NCBI RefSeq assembly: GCF_000022025.1
Contig: NC_011886.1
Coordinates: forward strand, 2,769,209-2,833,208
Reading direction: 5' to 3'
Source of the DNA: Pseudarthrobacter chlorophenolicus A6
GTDB taxonomy: Bacteria > Actinomycetota > Actinomycetes > Actinomycetales > Micrococcaceae
DNA: 64,000 nucleotides
The stretch's first letter is position 1. Every line of letters starts with the position of its first letter. Of the stretch, positions 17,272-25,494 are shown one piece after another. A program made the translations under genes and the position numbers. Under the pieces are notes generated by a model, which saw nothing but the letters and a program-made list of their open reading frames with translations, did no database searches and had not been told where the DNA came from.

Positions 17272-19421
17272 AGCTCAGCGCTCTCGGCCAGCACCCGCAG
17301 GACGTCTTCGCCGTACTTCTCAAGCTTCGATGGACCTACTCCCGCCAGGCCGGCGAGGTCCTCGATTGAAGCGGGCCTCGCTTCGGCGATGGCCGTCAGG
17401 GTGGCATCGGTGAACACCACGAAGGCGGGCACGTCGGCGCCGAGCGCTACTTCGCGGCGCCAGCTCCGCAGTGCCTCGAAGGTCTGCTCTTCGTAGCTGG
17501 GCGGGCACGCATTGCACCGTCCCACCTTGCGCTCCGCACCGGAGGACAGCATGCTGCCGCAGACCCTGCACACTGCCGGGGCGGCAGCCTTCCGCCGTGG
17601 AGCCGGGCCCTTCCCTCGGGTGTTGGACGTTGCCACGGAATTGGGACGGAGCCCGTCAAGGAACCTGGACGGTTTCCGGTTGGCCCGTCCGCCCGGAGTA
17701 CGCGCCGTGCTCCAGGACAGTGAAAGATTCTCCCGGGCCCGGGTGATGCCGACGTACAGGAGCCGGCGCTCCTCATCCACCGACTCCGGGGAATCGGCGA
17801 AGGAAATGGGCATCAGCCCTTCACTGAGGCCCACCAGGAACACCGCGTCCCATTCCAGGCCTTTCGCGGCGTGCAATGACGCCAAGGTGACGCCCTGCAC
17901 CGTGGGCGCGTGCTGGGCCAGCGAACGTTCCTGGAGTTCGTTGACGAAGTCCGCCAGTCCGAACTCCGGGCCGCGGACCTTGACCAGCTCATCGGCGAGG
18001 GCCACCAGCGCCGCCAGGGACTCCCACCGCTCCCGCAGCGCACCGCCGCTGTGCGGGGCGGAGTCCGTGTAGCCGAGCGAGGACACAATATCCCGGACCA
18101 GTTGCCCCAGCGGTTCACTTGCACCCTCTTCGCTCACCGCCCTGGTGGCGGCGCGCAACTGGAGGATGGCGTCCCGGACTTCCTTGCGGGCAAAGAACCT
18201 CTCGCCGCCGCGGAGCTGGTAGCCGATGCCGGCGGCGGCCAGTGCCTGTTCGTAGGCCTCGGACTGCCCGTTGGTGCGGAAAAGGATGGCTACTTCGCTG
18301 GCCGGGGTGCCGGCGTCGAGCAGTGCCTTGATCTTTTGGGCGACGGTGGCCGCTTCGGCTTCGTCGTCCGTGCACTCGGTGAACGTGGGGACCGGGCCGG
18401 CGGGCCGCTGGGCCACCAGTTGCAGCGGCGCGGCCCATGCGGCATCCGCTGCCGGACCTCCGCTGCGTCGGCCGGCCAGCAGGTCATTTGCCAGCTTCAC
18501 CACCTGCGGTGTGGACCGGTAATCGCGGATCAGCTTGACCACGTTGGCCTGCGGGTACCGGGCCTTGAAATCCAGGAGATGCCGGGGTGAGGCGCCGGTG
18601 AAGGAGTAGATGGTCTGGCTGGCGTCGCCCACCACGCAAAGTTCATCCCGGCCACCGAGCCACAGCTCCAGCAGCCGCTGCTGCAGGGGCGAGACGTCCT
18701 GGTACTCGTCCACCACGAAGTGCCGGTACTGCTCCCGGACAGTGGCAGCCACTTTCTCGTCCTCCTGCAGGATCCCCACGGTGATCAGGAGGACGTCCTC
18801 GAAGTCGATGACGTTGCGGTCTGTCTTCACATCCTCGTAGGACTGGAAGACGCGGGCCACGGCGGTCAGGTCGAAGCCGCCCGGGGCGCCCCTGTCCTGG
18901 GCATTTTCCAAGTAGTTGGCCGGAGTCAGCATGGAGACTTTCGCCCACTCGATTTCCGAGGCGAGGTCGCGGATGGAAGCCCTGTCCGTGCTGAGCCGCA
19001 GCCGGCGTGCCGCTTCCGCGAGGGTCTGTGCCTTGTGCTCCAGGAGGTTCGGCAGCGTACCGCCAACGGCCTGTGGCCAGAAGAACTGCAGCTGGCGCAG
19101 CGCCGCCGCATGAAACGTCCGGGCCTGGACGTTGCCTGCCCCAAGGTCCCGGAGCCGGCTTCGCATCTCTGCCGCGGCCCGCGCCGTGAAGGTCACAGCC
19201 AGGAGCCGCTGCGGTGTGTAGACGCCGGAGTGGACCCCGTAGGCGATGCGGTGGGTGATGGCCCGGGTCTTTCCGGTCCCGGCACCAGCCAGGACGCACA
19301 GGGGTCCGTTCAGGGTGCTGGCCACCTCGCGCTGTTCGGCGTCAAGCCCGCCCAGGATGCGGTCCTCCAGTGAGGCAGCACCGTCCTGCAAAAGTGCTCC
19401 GGTGAAATTGTCTGTAGTCAC
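17268..19421 (-). CDS. uvrD2: ATP-dependent DNA helicase UvrD2 with HRDC domain
   Basis: Superfamily 1 DNA helicase, 717 residues. Walker A is AGAGTGKTRAITHR near residue 47; other motifs include FTARAAAEMRSRL, VVDEYQDVSPLQQRLLELW (motif II) and VTLASLHAAKGLEWDAVFL. After the helicase core a four-cysteine segment (CRVCG and CNACP, about 610-635) probably binds zinc, and an HRDC domain occupies the last 75 residues (PAFVVFTDATL to LRVLAES). This layout is that of mycobacterial UvrD2 rather than UvrD1/PcrA. The start is GTG at 19421. Upstream is nudC on the same strand, 66 bases away; the metallopeptidase follows with an overlap. Confidence 0.93.
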   Translation of the reverse strand: MTTDNFTGALLQDGAASLEDRILGGLDAEQREVASTLNGPLCVLAGAGTGKTRAITHRIAYGVHSGVYTPQRLLAVTFTARAAAEMRSRLRDLGAGNVQARTFHAAALRQLQFFWPQAVGGTLPNLLEHKAQTLAEAARRLRLSTDRASIRDLASEIEWAKVSMLTPANYLENAQDRGAPGGFDLTAVARVFQSYEDVKTDRNVIDFEDVLLITVGILQEDEKVAATVREQYRHFVVDEYQDVSPLQQRLLELWLGGRDELCVVGDASQTIYSFTGASPRHLLDFKARYPQANVVKLIRDYRSTPQVVKLANDLLAGRRSGGPAADAAWAAPLQLVAQRPAGPVPTFTECTDDEAEAATVAQKIKALLDAGTPASEVAILFRTNGQSEAYEQALAAAGIGYQLRGGERFFARKEVRDAILQLRAATRAVSEEGASEPLGQLVRDIVSSLGYTDSAPHSGGALRERWESLAALVALADELVKVRGPEFGLADFVNELQERSLAQHAPTVQGVTLASLHAAKGLEWDAVFLVGLSEGLMPISFADSPESVDEERRLLYVGITRARENLSLSWSTARTPGGRANRKPSRFLDGLRPNSVATSNTRGKGPAPRRKAAAPAVCRVCGSMLSSGAERKVGRCNACPPSYEEQTFEALRSWRREVALGADVPAFVVFTDATLTAIAEARPASIEDLAGLAGVGPSKLEKYGEDVLRVLAESAEL

Positions 19422-19487
19422 GTCTATTGCTCTGTGTCCCGTTGCTGCTTTGTTCGACTGCCGCGCCCAGTCTTGCGAATATGGATC

Positions 19488-20546
19488 TCAGGCGTCGGCG
19501 AGGTCCCGGATCCGGCCGCCGTACCAGTGTTCAATGAGTGCCCGGGCGATGGAGAGCCTGCTGGAGATGGTGATTTCACCGCTGAGGACGGCGTCCTGGA
19601 GTTCCTCCCGGCTGAACCAGCGCGCCCTGGTGACCTCCACGCCGTCGGGCGTTGCCACGGCGTCATCGGTGATGGCGGTAAATCCAAGCATAAGGGAGGC
19701 GGGGAAGGGCCACGACTGCGAGCCCAGATACTGGCAGGCTTTTACGCGGACCCCCACCTCCTCGAACAGCTCCCTTACCACGGCTTGTTCCAGCGACTCC
19801 CCCGGTTCCACGAAGCCGGCCAAGGTGGAGAAGTTTTTTGCGTCGGCCGGTCCCCCGCCGCCCAGGAGCAGGCGGCCGTCCGGGCCCACCACCGTCACAA
19901 TGATGGCAGGATCAGTCCTCGGATAGTGCTCGGACGAATCCGCGGGGCAGCGCCGCACCCAGCCTCCGGCCTGCACTTCAGTGGGCGTACCGCACCGCGG
20001 ACAGTGTGTATGCCCGGCGTGCCAGTTGGCAATGGCACTCGCTTCCACGAAGAGGGCTGTCGCCGTGGGACCAAGGCCGGCCGCCACGTCACGGAACCCG
20101 GCCCAGGAAGCCTCTTCGGGAACGCCGGCCGTTCCCGGCTCGACAGCGGCGGGCAGCACGAACAGCAGCAGTTCGGTCCCCGTAGGTAGATCGGCCGCCG
20201 GCAATGCGGCCCCCAGGTAGACCACCAGGTCCGGTACGGTGCCCGCTGCGGCCAGTTCCGTGTGTAGTTCGCGGGCGTTGGCAAGGTGCAGGCTGCCACC
20301 GCTTACCAGCCCTTGCCTGCCTGCCAAAACAACGGCCACGGTGTCCGGAGCGGCAAGGAGCTCCTCCACCATTCCTGCCTTCATCCGTTCGGCGGAGCCC
20401 CTGTCCACCAGGGCGGGCCGCACCGGAAGCAGGGTGTCGCGAAGGTGGTTGGCAGCCAGAAGTCCCGGCCCGTCCGGGGTAACGGCTGGCTGCCCCTGGG
20501 CGGGGATCTCCTGGTGGACCGGTGTGGCAGACTCCGCGTGGCTCAT
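19488..20546 (-). CDS. nudC: NADH pyrophosphatase / NAD-cap decapping Nudix hydrolase
   Basis: Hydrolyses NAD(H) to NMN(H) and AMP and, in characterised relatives, removes NAD caps from RNA. With the ATG at 20546 it has 352 residues. A zinc ribbon (CPRCG at about 210, then RCPADSSEHYPRTDPA) precedes the Nudix box GFVEPGESLEQAVVRELFEE-VG. The ribbon shows three Cys rather than four; Asp or His probably supplies the fourth ligand, as I recall for actinobacterial members. The QSWPFPASLMLGF motif after the Nudix box is specific for the NudC subfamily. TACGGT lies six bases before this ATG, which supports it over the ATG 15 codons upstream. Neighbour of uvrD2, as in mycobacteria. Confidence 0.93.
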   Translation of the reverse strand: MSHAESATPVHQEIPAQGQPAVTPDGPGLLAANHLRDTLLPVRPALVDRGSAERMKAGMVEELLAAPDTVAVVLAGRQGLVSGGSLHLANARELHTELAAAGTVPDLVVYLGAALPAADLPTGTELLLFVLPAAVEPGTAGVPEEASWAGFRDVAAGLGPTATALFVEASAIANWHAGHTHCPRCGTPTEVQAGGWVRRCPADSSEHYPRTDPAIIVTVVGPDGRLLLGGGGPADAKNFSTLAGFVEPGESLEQAVVRELFEEVGVRVKACQYLGSQSWPFPASLMLGFTAITDDAVATPDGVEVTRARWFSREELQDAVLSGEITISSRLSIARALIEHWYGGRIRDLADA

Positions 20547-20552
20547 GACTCC

Positions 20553-20558
20553 ACCGTA
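20553..20558 (-). promoter_or_regulatory. -10 box TACGGT for leaderless nudC mRNA
   Basis: TACGGT, six bases, then the ATG at 20546 on the minus strand. The nudC and phosphotransferase promoters diverge from the same 133-base gap. Confidence 0.5.
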
Positions 20559-20667
20559 CTGACTGGGACTGACATTTGAACATTTTGGCACCGTTGGGTA
20601 TCCCCCTGTTTTGTACGTATCTGGAGACTCGCCGTTACCGGACCGGCGTCTTGGACGGCGGGCAATC

Positions 20668-20673
20668 TACCGT
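20668..20673 (+). promoter_or_regulatory. -10 box TACCGT for leaderless phosphotransferase mRNA
   Basis: TACCGT, six bases, then GTG at 20680. This decides the start: the longer frame from 20611 would place the promoter inside the coding region. Confidence 0.5.
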
Positions 20674-20679
20674 GGGACG

Positions 20680-21960
20680 GTGAGAAGAAAACCGATTGAA
20701 CTGGCAGCCGTTGCAACCGCGGCAGTCCCCGGACTGACCCCAACGGCAGTTAGCTCCGCTCCGGATGATCCCGCGGACTTCGACTCGGCGCTGCTCCTTG
20801 ACTCGGAAGGCAAACGCTGGCGCGTCAGGTCACCCCGCCATGCGGAGGCCAGCGCCCGGCTGGAAACGGAATTCCTCGTCCTTCGTGCCTTCGCTCCTGC
20901 CATCCGGGCTGAACTGCCGTTCCTCATGCCCACAGTGGCCGGCAGCGTTCGGCTGGGGACCCTGAGCACTTTTGTCTACTCACACCTGGCCGGCAGCACC
21001 CGCAGCGTCGAAGACCTCACCGCCGGCCCGGCTCCGCTGGCCCGGGAAATCGGCGTTGCCCTGGCAGCGATCCATGACCTTCCGCGGACTCTGGTCAGCA
21101 ACGCCGACCTGCCCAGCTACACTCCCAACGAGTTCCGCCAGCGGCGCCTTAATGAGCTGGACCAGGCGGCAACCACCGGCAAGATTCCTTCGGCGCTGCT
21201 GCTGCGCTGGGAGCACGCCATGGAAGACGTGTCACTCTGGCGCTTCAACCCCTGCGTGGTGCACGGCGACCTGCATGAGGACAACCTGCTGGTGGAGGGC
21301 CAACGCGTCACGGCAGTCACGGGATGGACCGATCTGCGCATTGGCGACCCCGCCGACGATTTCGCGTGGCTGGTGGCTTCCAACGAGCAGGACTTTGTTG
21401 ACGCCGTCCTCGCCGGCTACACCGCCAGCCGCCGCGACACCCCGGACGCGCACCTGCTGCGCCGGGCAGCCCTGTCTGCGGAGTTCGCCCTCGCCCAGTA
21501 CCTGGTCAAGGGCATTGCCGCGGGGGACGCAGAAATGGTGGCCGAAGCAGAGGGCATGCTCGAGACGCTGGCGGCCGATATCGCCGAGCACGGCGGCCAA
21601 CCCATCAGCGTCGAGCCCCAGCCGCCAACCCAGCCAGGGCACACGACTGGCGGGGCGCCGGCAGGTCCCGGTGCCAGCACCGCCCAGGACGCGCCCGACG
21701 TCGGCCCGGCTGCGGGTGCGCCCGCCGTCACCGTGGTTCCAGTGCCCGTCAACCCCTCACCATCCGCCGCTACCTTGCCGGCGCAGGCAGCCGTTCACGT
21801 GACCAAGATTCCCGTGACGCCTGCCGCGGCGGCAACGGGCGAGGGCGATCCGGCACCCGAACAGGGCAGCGACGCTGCCGGCGCGGACCAGGGCGCCGGC
21901 AGGGCAGGCGACGATACCTCCACTGCCGCCCTTTCCGTCATCAGGACCAACGGCCAATAA
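20680..21960 (+). CDS. Aminoglycoside/macrolide phosphotransferase-like protein with atypical metal site
   Basis: Protein-kinase-fold small-molecule phosphotransferase (APH family, nearest in pattern to macrolide 2'-phosphotransferases). From the GTG at 20680 it has 426 residues. The catalytic loop HGDLHEDN (195-202) is intact, with Asp at 197. The second metal-binding motif, normally D-W followed by GDP, reads TGWTDLRIGDPADD: the Asp is Gly at 215. Residues beyond about 310 form an Ala/Pro/Thr-rich, probably disordered tail. Whether it still transfers phosphate is doubtful. Divergent from nudC and convergent with the AdnB gene. No resistance role should be assumed from the family name. Confidence 0.8.
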   Translation: MRRKPIELAAVATAAVPGLTPTAVSSAPDDPADFDSALLLDSEGKRWRVRSPRHAEASARLETEFLVLRAFAPAIRAELPFLMPTVAGSVRLGTLSTFVYSHLAGSTRSVEDLTAGPAPLAREIGVALAAIHDLPRTLVSNADLPSYTPNEFRQRRLNELDQAATTGKIPSALLLRWEHAMEDVSLWRFNPCVVHGDLHEDNLLVEGQRVTAVTGWTDLRIGDPADDFAWLVASNEQDFVDAVLAGYTASRRDTPDAHLLRRAALSAEFALAQYLVKGIAAGDAEMVAEAEGMLETLAADIAEHGGQPISVEPQPPTQPGHTTGGAPAGPGASTAQDAPDVGPAAGAPAVTVVPVPVNPSPSAATLPAQAAVHVTKIPVTPAAAATGEGDPAPEQGSDAAGADQGAGRAGDDTSTAALSVIRTNGQ

Positions 21961-21990
21961 CCGCTCGCTGCCGGGCACGGCAGCGAACGG

Positions 21991-24900
21991 TTACTGGCTG
22001 GCAACAGCGGCGGCCACGATCGCTTCGAGTTCCACTGCTGTTCCAAGATCGTGGGGCCGGACTACCTCATTGTCTGCCACGTAGAAGAACGCTGCCCGGA
22101 CCGATTCCAGTGGAACGTCCTTGAGCCGCGCCCAGGCAAGCCGGTAGGCGGCGAGTTGCACCGCCCGCGTCTTGAGCCGCGCGCCGGACGGCCGCCGCCC
22201 GGTCTTCCAGTCGACCAGGTCCCAGCGTCCGTCGGCGTCACGGAACACGGCATCGATCCGACCCCGCACCACCACGTCACCCACCCGGGTTTCCACAGGC
22301 ACTTCCACGTAGGCAGGTGCCCGGTGGGCCCACTCCGAAGCCCGGAAGGTCTCCACCATGGCGTCGAGGTCGTAGGCGGCATCGATGTGGTCATCAGACC
22401 CAGGGTCCTCGCCGAGATCGAGCATTCCCGCGGAGCCGAAGTAGTCCTCCACCCACGCGTGGAAGGCTGTTCCCTTGCGGGCGGACATCCCCGGTTCACG
22501 GGGTACGGGCCGTCGGAGCCTGGCAAGCACGGCCGCCGGGTCCTCTTCCAGATCAACCAGGGTGGAAGCGGAGATATGGGTTGGCAGGTGCACGTCCTGT
22601 CCCTGGGACCGGCGTGAACGGCGTAGCAACAGCAGCGCAGCTTCCCTGGCCCATCCGGCTGCCGGGCCGGCAAATCCGGGGGACTTGGCCGGGTCCTGCC
22701 GGGTCCGGAAATCGGCCGGCCCCTTGGCCAGCTCGGCCAGCACCCGCTCGGCGGCGGCTTCCATGGATGCCCTGCGCCCTCCGGAGAGACGGAGCCGTTC
22801 TCCCGAACGGGGATCAACCGGTCCCTCCAGCGGATCGTAGGGCCAGCCCGCGACTTCCGTTTCCAGCGTCAGAGGGCTGTTTTCCGGCAAAGCTGCCTCA
22901 TCGAGTGACAAGGGATGCACACCGGCGCGGGCGGGTGATCCGGCCGCCGGCGCTGCCAGGGTTTCCAGCTCGGCAAGGAAGGGTGACATGGTGCTCCGAC
23001 CCGACCGCGATCCCACCCAGGCAGCGCTGGACACCCACAGGACATGCTTCGCCCGGGTATAGGCCACGTAGGCAAGCCGGCGTTCTTCGGACTCACCATG
23101 TGCCTGCACGGCTGCCTTGAAATCCTTTTCCGCATCGATCCAGCCCTTCTGGTCAGGCTGGTCCAGGTCCCACTGCGGAAGGTCGGACCGGTCCCCGCGA
23201 AGCGGCCACGGAAGCGCAGCCGTTCCGCTGCTCCAGCGTGAGTCCTTGTCGGTGGGAAAAGCCCCGGCGTTCAGGCCTGGAACGAAGACCGCATCCCATT
23301 CCAGTCCCTTGGAGGCGTGGACCGTCAGGAGCTGGACGGCTTCCCTGTTCACGTCCCCGGGCGGCGCCTCGAGGCCGTTTTCCTCAGCAGCCGCTGCTTC
23401 GAGCCAGGAAAGGAACGCGAGGATGTCCACCCTGTGGGAGGTGCGCAGGAACCCAGCGGCAGCGTCCTGGAAGGCATCGAGGTTCCGCCGGGCCTGGTGG
23501 ATGCTGACACCGGGAAGGGCCGCAACTTCGATGTCGAGGAGCATAGCCCGTTCCACTTCACCCAGCAGGGTGGTGAGGTCATCGCCGAGGTAGCCGCGAA
23601 GCTGGCGGAGCTCCACGGACAGACGGTGGAGCCTCCCGCGGGCAACCTCCGTCAGGCACCGCCCGGCGGAGGAGGTCCAGCCCTCGCGGGGCAGCCAGTC
23701 AAGGGCTTCCACCAGGCTCGCGCCGTCGGTCAGGTCAGACTCCGGGACCGTTCCGTCGTCGTCCCCGGCCTCATCACCCTCCGGACCTGCTGAAAGCTGC
23801 CCGCGCCGGCGGGCCAGGTGGCTGGACCAGTCGCGCAGTGCCATCAGGTCTGCCGGACCAATCCGCCAGCGGGCTCCGGCCAGCAGGCGCATCAACGCAT
23901 CGGATCTGCCGGGGTCCGCCAGGACCCTGAGGGTGGCCACCAGGTCCACCACTTCCGGGGTAACCAGGAGCCCGCCGAGCCCTACAACTTCGTATGCTAT
24001 GCCACGTGCCTCAAACTGCCGGCGGATGGTTTCCATCTGGGCACGGCGCCGGCAGAGAACGGCGAGCGCCGGGGCCACCGAAGATCCGTCCGGCTTGGTT
24101 TCAAAATCAGTGACCCGGTACTTCAGGACATCGTCCGCGAGCGCAGCGGCTTCTTCAGCGTCGCTGGCGAAGCGCCCCAGGACCACCCTGCCCTCAACGG
24201 CAAACGGACTGGGCTGCAGCGGCGGCACGGTGGCTGCGGCTGTGGCTGCGCCGCCGGCCGGTCCGCGCTGCGCTTCGGCTTTGGCCAGGGATTCAGACAT
24301 GACGTTGGCGGCGGCAAGGATCGACTTTCCGTTCCGCCAGGCGGTAGTCAGGTACGACGTGGGGGCCGGCATCCACTGGGCGGAGCCTTCGGCCGGGCCT
24401 GTCCGGACCGGAAACTCGCGGACGAAGTGGAACAGCTGCCCTGCCGAGGCGCCCCGGAATCCGTAGATGGATTGGTTGGGATCGCCCACCGCCGTGACGG
24501 CGTGACCGCCGCCGAACAGGCGCGAGAACAGGACCAGCTGGGCGTGGGAGGTGTCCTGGAACTCATCAAGCAGCACCACCTTGTACCGCTGCCGCTCCAT
24601 GTGAGCTGCCAGGGGAACATCGCGGGCCACCCGGGCGGCCAGGGAAACCAGATCCCCGAAGTCCAGCGCCCCCCGTGCCCGTTTGGCATCCGTGTAGCGG
24701 CCCACCATGTCCGCCACGCTGGCCCGCGTCCTCAGCAGGCGTGCGATGTCCGCGGCTGCCTGCGGCGGATTCTTCTGCTTCCCGGCCAAGTAGGGCGATG
24801 CCTCATAGTCTGCGAGCCGGGCCATCAGCCAGGCCTCCACCTCCTCGGGCTCCTGCAGGTGTTCGGCACATTCGCCGGCCAGCTGGATGACGGCCTTCAC

Positions 24901-25494
24901 GAGGGTGGACTTGGCCGCTCGGAAGTGGCCGTACTCGCCGTCGTACGCCTCGACGACTTCGGTGGCGAGCTGCCATGCCTGCGCCCCGCCCAAAAGGACC
25001 ACGTCCCGCTCGACACCGAGCCGGAGCCCGTAGTCCGACACGATGCCGCTGGCGAAGGAGTGATAGGTGGAGACCTTGGGCTCAAGGGCGTCGCTGCTGA
25101 TCATGCCGGCCGGAAACATCGGGGCGCCTGCGCCCCGGGCCGCCACCCGCTGCAACGCCACCAGCTTGGCCCTGATCCTCGATGCGAGCTCACCGGCGGC
25201 TTTCCGGGTAAACGTCACACCGAGGACTTCCTCGGGCCGGACCCAGCCGTTGGCCACGAGCCACACCACACGGTCCGCCATGGTGGCCGTTTTGCCCGAT
25301 CCTGCCCCGGCAATAACGAGCCGCGGCGTCAGCGGCGAGGAGATAATTGCTGACTGCTCCGCGGTGGGGACGTTCTTCTCACCCAGCAGGACCGATAGTT
25401 CCTCAGGGCTGAACCGCGCAGGCGGCGGGAAATCACCGTCAGCAGGTTCGGCGGTTGGCCGGCCGTCAGCGGGCACCTGCACATCCTGGCTCAT
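21991..25494 (-). CDS. adnB: AdnB-type UvrD/Rep helicase-nuclease subunit
   Basis: Motor and nuclease subunit of the heterodimeric AdnAB complex that resects double-strand breaks in actinobacteria. The 1167 residues begin with an SF1 helicase: Walker A AGAGSGKTATMADR near 63, VTFTRKAAGEL, VVLLDEFQDTSHAQLVLF (motif II), AVGDPNQSIYGFRGA and LLTVHASKGLEWDAVFVPG. The C-terminus is a RecB-like PD-(D/E)XK nuclease with GTAFHAWVEDYF, RIDAVFRDADGRWDLVDWKTG and QLAAYRLAW. Its ATG overlaps the adnA stop (ATGA at 25491-25494), so the two chains are made together. Length, gene order and the adjacent nudC/uvrD2 agree with the mycobacterial arrangement. Confidence 0.92.
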   Translation of the reverse strand: MSQDVQVPADGRPTAEPADGDFPPPARFSPEELSVLLGEKNVPTAEQSAIISSPLTPRLVIAGAGSGKTATMADRVVWLVANGWVRPEEVLGVTFTRKAAGELASRIRAKLVALQRVAARGAGAPMFPAGMISSDALEPKVSTYHSFASGIVSDYGLRLGVERDVVLLGGAQAWQLATEVVEAYDGEYGHFRAAKSTLVKAVIQLAGECAEHLQEPEEVEAWLMARLADYEASPYLAGKQKNPPQAAADIARLLRTRASVADMVGRYTDAKRARGALDFGDLVSLAARVARDVPLAAHMERQRYKVVLLDEFQDTSHAQLVLFSRLFGGGHAVTAVGDPNQSIYGFRGASAGQLFHFVREFPVRTGPAEGSAQWMPAPTSYLTTAWRNGKSILAAANVMSESLAKAEAQRGPAGGAATAAATVPPLQPSPFAVEGRVVLGRFASDAEEAAALADDVLKYRVTDFETKPDGSSVAPALAVLCRRRAQMETIRRQFEARGIAYEVVGLGGLLVTPEVVDLVATLRVLADPGRSDALMRLLAGARWRIGPADLMALRDWSSHLARRRGQLSAGPEGDEAGDDDGTVPESDLTDGASLVEALDWLPREGWTSSAGRCLTEVARGRLHRLSVELRQLRGYLGDDLTTLLGEVERAMLLDIEVAALPGVSIHQARRNLDAFQDAAAGFLRTSHRVDILAFLSWLEAAAAEENGLEAPPGDVNREAVQLLTVHASKGLEWDAVFVPGLNAGAFPTDKDSRWSSGTAALPWPLRGDRSDLPQWDLDQPDQKGWIDAEKDFKAAVQAHGESEERRLAYVAYTRAKHVLWVSSAAWVGSRSGRSTMSPFLAELETLAAPAAGSPARAGVHPLSLDEAALPENSPLTLETEVAGWPYDPLEGPVDPRSGERLRLSGGRRASMEAAAERVLAELAKGPADFRTRQDPAKSPGFAGPAAGWAREAALLLLRRSRRSQGQDVHLPTHISASTLVDLEEDPAAVLARLRRPVPREPGMSARKGTAFHAWVEDYFGSAGMLDLGEDPGSDDHIDAAYDLDAMVETFRASEWAHRAPAYVEVPVETRVGDVVVRGRIDAVFRDADGRWDLVDWKTGRRPSGARLKTRAVQLAAYRLAWARLKDVPLESVRAAFFYVADNEVVRPHDLGTAVELEAIVAAAVASQ

